Source: Tepidiforma thermophila (GTDB taxonomy: Bacteria; Chloroflexota; Dehalococcoidia; Tepidiformales; Tepidiformaceae). Taken from it: a DNA stretch of 64,000 nt. Below the pieces are notes generated by a model that saw nothing but the letters and a program-made list of their open reading frames with translations, was not told the DNA's origin and did not search any database. The DNA lies in NCBI RefSeq assembly GCF_002563855.1, contig NZ_PDJQ01000001.1, positions 2,356,001-2,420,000 on the forward strand, given 5' to 3'. Shown here in pieces: positions 62,090 through 64,000 of the stretch; positions within the stretch are counted from its first letter, which is position 1; every line of letters starts with the position of its first letter. A program made the position numbers and the translations under genes.

Positions 62090-63049
62090 ATGAAGCGGAC
62101 GAAGGCGATCATCGACTGCGACCCGGGCCACGACGATGCGGTGGCCATCCTGCTGGCGGCGCGGCATTTCGACCTGCTGGGTGTCACGACGGTGGGCGGC
62201 AATGCGCCGGCCTGGCAGGTGACAGAGAACGCGCTGCGCGTGCTGGAGCTCATCGGCCGCCCGGAGGTGCCGGTGGCCCGCGGGGCCGCCGAGCCGATCA
62301 TTGGGAGCCTGCCACGGGCGGGCGAGCGGGTGCACGGGGCGACCGGGCTCGATGGCGCGGAGCTGCCGCGCGGTTCGAACCGGGTTATCACCAGGGGCGC
62401 GGTTGAGTTCCTGGTTGACACGGTGATGGCGAACGCGGGCACGGTGGTGATTGCGACGGGACCCCTGACAAATGTTGCGCTGGCGATGCGGGTGGAGCCG
62501 AGGCTGGCGAAGAGCATCGCGCGGCTGAGCATCATGGGCGGGTCGGCGACGTGGGGGAACGTTACCGCCGCGGCGGAGTTCAACGCGTGGGCGGACCCGG
62601 AGGCGGCGCATATTGTGTTTTCATCAGGGGCGCGGATCACGATGTGCGGGCTCGACCTGACGCGGCAGGCGGCGGTGGGGGCTGAGACGATTGCGAGGTT
62701 CCGCGCAGCCGGGACGCGAACCGCGAGCGTCGTGGCGGACCTGCTGGAGCACTACCGCGCGTCAGCGGAGCGGGTCTACGGCACGCCCACGGTGCCGCTG
62801 CACGACCCCTGTGCGGTGGCTGCCCTGGCGGCGCCGGAGCTGTTCGAGCTCACTGAGGCGCACGTTGCGGTGGAGCTGCGGGGCGAGGAGACGCGGGGGA
62901 TGACGGTGGTCGACCACCGGTACATCGGTGCGAGCGAGGAGCTGCGACGGTCGGCCGGCGCACCGGAGCCGAACTGCCGGCTGGCGACGAAGGTGGATGC
63001 CGGGGGGCTCTTCCGCCTCATCGAGGAGGCGCTGGCGGCCTGCCCGTAG
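62090..63049 (+). CDS. Inosine/uridine-preferring nucleoside hydrolase
   Basis: This 319-residue enzyme cleaves the N-glycosidic bond of nucleosides. The metal and ribose site is at IIDCDPGHDDAVAILLAARH; conserved later segments are GVTTVGGNAPAWQVTENALR, VIATGPLTNVALAMRVEPRL, IMGGSATWGNVTAAAEFNAW with ADPEAAHIVF, and LHDPCAVAALAAPELF. These support an IunH-type purine/pyrimidine salvage enzyme. GGAGG precedes ATG 62090. It stands alone; the precise base preference is not visible. Confidence 0.93.
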   Translation: MKRTKAIIDCDPGHDDAVAILLAARHFDLLGVTTVGGNAPAWQVTENALRVLELIGRPEVPVARGAAEPIIGSLPRAGERVHGATGLDGAELPRGSNRVITRGAVEFLVDTVMANAGTVVIATGPLTNVALAMRVEPRLAKSIARLSIMGGSATWGNVTAAAEFNAWADPEAAHIVFSSGARITMCGLDLTRQAAVGAETIARFRAAGTRTASVVADLLEHYRASAERVYGTPTVPLHDPCAVAALAAPELFELTEAHVAVELRGEETRGMTVVDHRYIGASEELRRSAGAPEPNCRLATKVDAGGLFRLIEEALAACP

Positions 63050-63054
63050 GTGTC

Positions 63055-63303
63055 TCAGCGTGCGCCGGCTGTCTCGGGGAAGGTGACGCAGGTCGTGGTG
63101 CTTTCGATGCCCTCGATGGCGCGGATGTGGCGCGAGATGACCGCCGGGACGTCGGTGAGGTTCGGGACCTCGACGACGGCGACGATGTCGTAGGGACCCA
63201 TGACCTGGTAGACCTCGGAGATGCCTTCGACGGCGCGGAGCTTTTCGTAGACCTCAATGGTTTTGGCGGGGTCGACGACGATGAGGACGAAGGCTTTCAC
63301 CAT
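63055..63303 (-). CDS. Stand-alone Lrp/AsnC ligand-binding (RAM) domain protein
   Basis: This 82-residue protein is only the alpha-beta RAM domain of Lrp/AsnC regulators (KAFVLIVVDPAKTIEVYEKL, VEGISEVYQVMGPYDIVAVV, IRAIEGIESTTTCVTF) and has no DNA-binding helix-turn-helix. Such single-domain relatives form octamers and may bind amino acids as modulators. It converges on the nucleoside hydrolase gene with 5 bases between. A TTTCGAA-like AT-rich stretch upstream may hold its promoter. Confidence 0.88.
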   Translation of the reverse strand: MVKAFVLIVVDPAKTIEVYEKLRAVEGISEVYQVMGPYDIVAVVEVPNLTDVPAVISRHIRAIEGIESTTTCVTFPETAGAR

Positions 63304-63392
63304 GAACGGCGCTCCACGTGGTTCGGCACGGTGTGCCGGGATTGAAGAAGGTTAACAGGCCCGGATTTCGAACGGATTACGGGCGGCGCTGG

Positions 63393-64000
63393 TCACTCCC
63401 TGAGGCGGAGGACGGCCATGAAGGCTTCCTGGGGGATTTCGACGCTGCCGACGCGCTTCATCTTCTTCTTGCCTTCGGCCTGCTTTTCGAGGAGCTTCCG
63501 CTTGCGGGTGACGTCGCCGCCGTAGCACTTGGCGAGGACGTTTTTGCGCATGGCGCGGATGGTCTCGCGGGCGATGATTTTGCCGCCGACAGCCGCCTGG
63601 ATGGGGACTTCGAAGAGCTGGCGAGGGATGAGGTCTTTGAGTTTGGTTACGAGAGCGCGGCCGACTTTTTCGGCGTTGCTGGCATGGGTGATGACCGAGA
63701 GGGCATCGACCGGGACTCCGTTAACGAGGATGTCGACCTTGACGAGCCGGGCAGGCCGGTATTCCTTGACCTGGTAATCGAGGCTGGCGTAGCCGGAGGT
63801 GGAGCTCTTCAGCTGGTCGTAGAAGTCGACGAGGATTTCGGCCATCGGGACGTCGTATTCGAGGAGGACGCGGGCCTCCCCGGGGGCGAGTTCGTTCTCC
63901 GCTTCGAGGAATTCCATGCGGAGGAACTGGCCGCGCCGGCTGGTGACGAGGTCCATGACCTGGCCGATGTAGCGGCTGGGGGTGATGACATCGATTTTCG
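63393..64000 (-). CDS. lepA: Elongation factor 4 (LepA), C-terminal part (cut by window end)
   Basis: LepA is a translational GTPase that back-translocates or assists ribosomes under stress. Only the end is present: domain V and the unique C-terminal domain, with [40 protein letters not shown] and [20 protein letters not shown]. The frame is open to the window edge ([13 protein letters not shown] upstream), so the gene starts beyond 64000. The C-terminal end [19 protein letters not shown] is complete. Confidence 0.95.
   Translation of the reverse strand, partial: KIDVITPSRYIGQVMDLVTSRRGQFLRMEFLEAENELAPGEARVLLEYDVPMAEILVDFYDQLKSSTSGYASLDYQVKEYRPARLVKVDILVNGVPVDALSVITHASNAEKVGRALVTKLKDLIPRQLFEVPIQAAVGGKIIARETIRAMRKNVLAKCYGGDVTRKRKLLEKQAEGKKKMKRVGSVEIPQEAFMAVLRLRE

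Noticed and set aside
62366-62384. GGTTCGAACCG-like sequence as a tRNA T-arm
   Set aside because: It sits inside the nucleoside hydrolase frame and no acceptor, D or anticodon arms can be drawn around it.

Overview
The window is a GC-rich (roughly 70 % G+C by eye), gene-dense, thermophile-like bacterial chromosome segment. It has no rRNA, recognisable tRNA, insertion sequence, prophage or CRISPR array. The gene content suggests Chloroflexota, perhaps a Dehalococcoidia/Tepidiforma-like lineage: a class II (B12) ribonucleotide reductase with NrdR, a type-B-like sdhCAB, a threonyl T-box, a fused CrtYcd-type lycopene cyclase, a primary sigma factor, and several apparently leaderless genes. The taxonomic call is inference and was not tested by alignment.

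Layout. 1-8.9 kb (+): dprA end, topA, xer recombinase, aroQ, Xaa-Pro peptidase, efp, xseA-xseB, a formyltransferase-like gene and a zinc-ribbon protein, many with overlapping stops and starts. 9-11 kb (-): argH with a HAD phosphatase. 11.2-16.4 kb (+): glycogen genes glgP, GH57 and glgA, followed by a YabN/MazG fusion and a thioredoxin-like gene. 19.1-25.4 kb (+): a coupled carotenoid operon, crtB-crtI-P450-crtYcd-plsY-like (frameshifted)-GT2. Its logic is phytoene, lycopene, cyclic carotene, hydroxycarotenoid, glycoside and possibly acylated glycoside, which resembles the thermozeaxanthins of Thermus. 25.4-29.8 kb: a sortase, a small-ORF transcription unit, and a pair of ferritin-like proteins, one with a complete diiron ligand set and the other with nearly all ligands lost. 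29.8-33.5 kb: PadR and DtxR regulators, a REC-GGDEF-HD-GYP c-di-GMP protein and a CMD-family protein.

33.5-40.1 kb (+): a permuted-looking alkaline-phosphatase-superfamily enzyme, a coiled-coil protein built from near-identical 63-bp repeats, and an acyl-CoA gene set (DUF35, thiolase, CoaE, two MaoC proteins). 40.1-44.7 kb: thrS with a T-box leader, divergent from rpoD, then a Nudix hydrolase. 44.8-50 kb: sdhCAB and a chemoreceptor. 50.1-54 kb: nrdR-orf-nrdJ, with a tandem pair of NrdR boxes and a LexA-like palindrome. 54.1-58.3 kb: yggS-proC-yggT-yggT and an ABC exporter. 58.4-64 kb: infC-rpmI-rplT, galU, an unrecognised protein, a nucleoside hydrolase, a stand-alone RAM domain and the end of lepA.

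Most of the window is housekeeping DNA. The parts most likely to hold undescribed biology are the diiron/pseudo-diiron pair with its divergent Cys-rich gene, the carotenoid glycoside operon, the permuted phosphatase, the small-ORF unit near 26.3 kb, and the recurrent leaderless promoter architecture.
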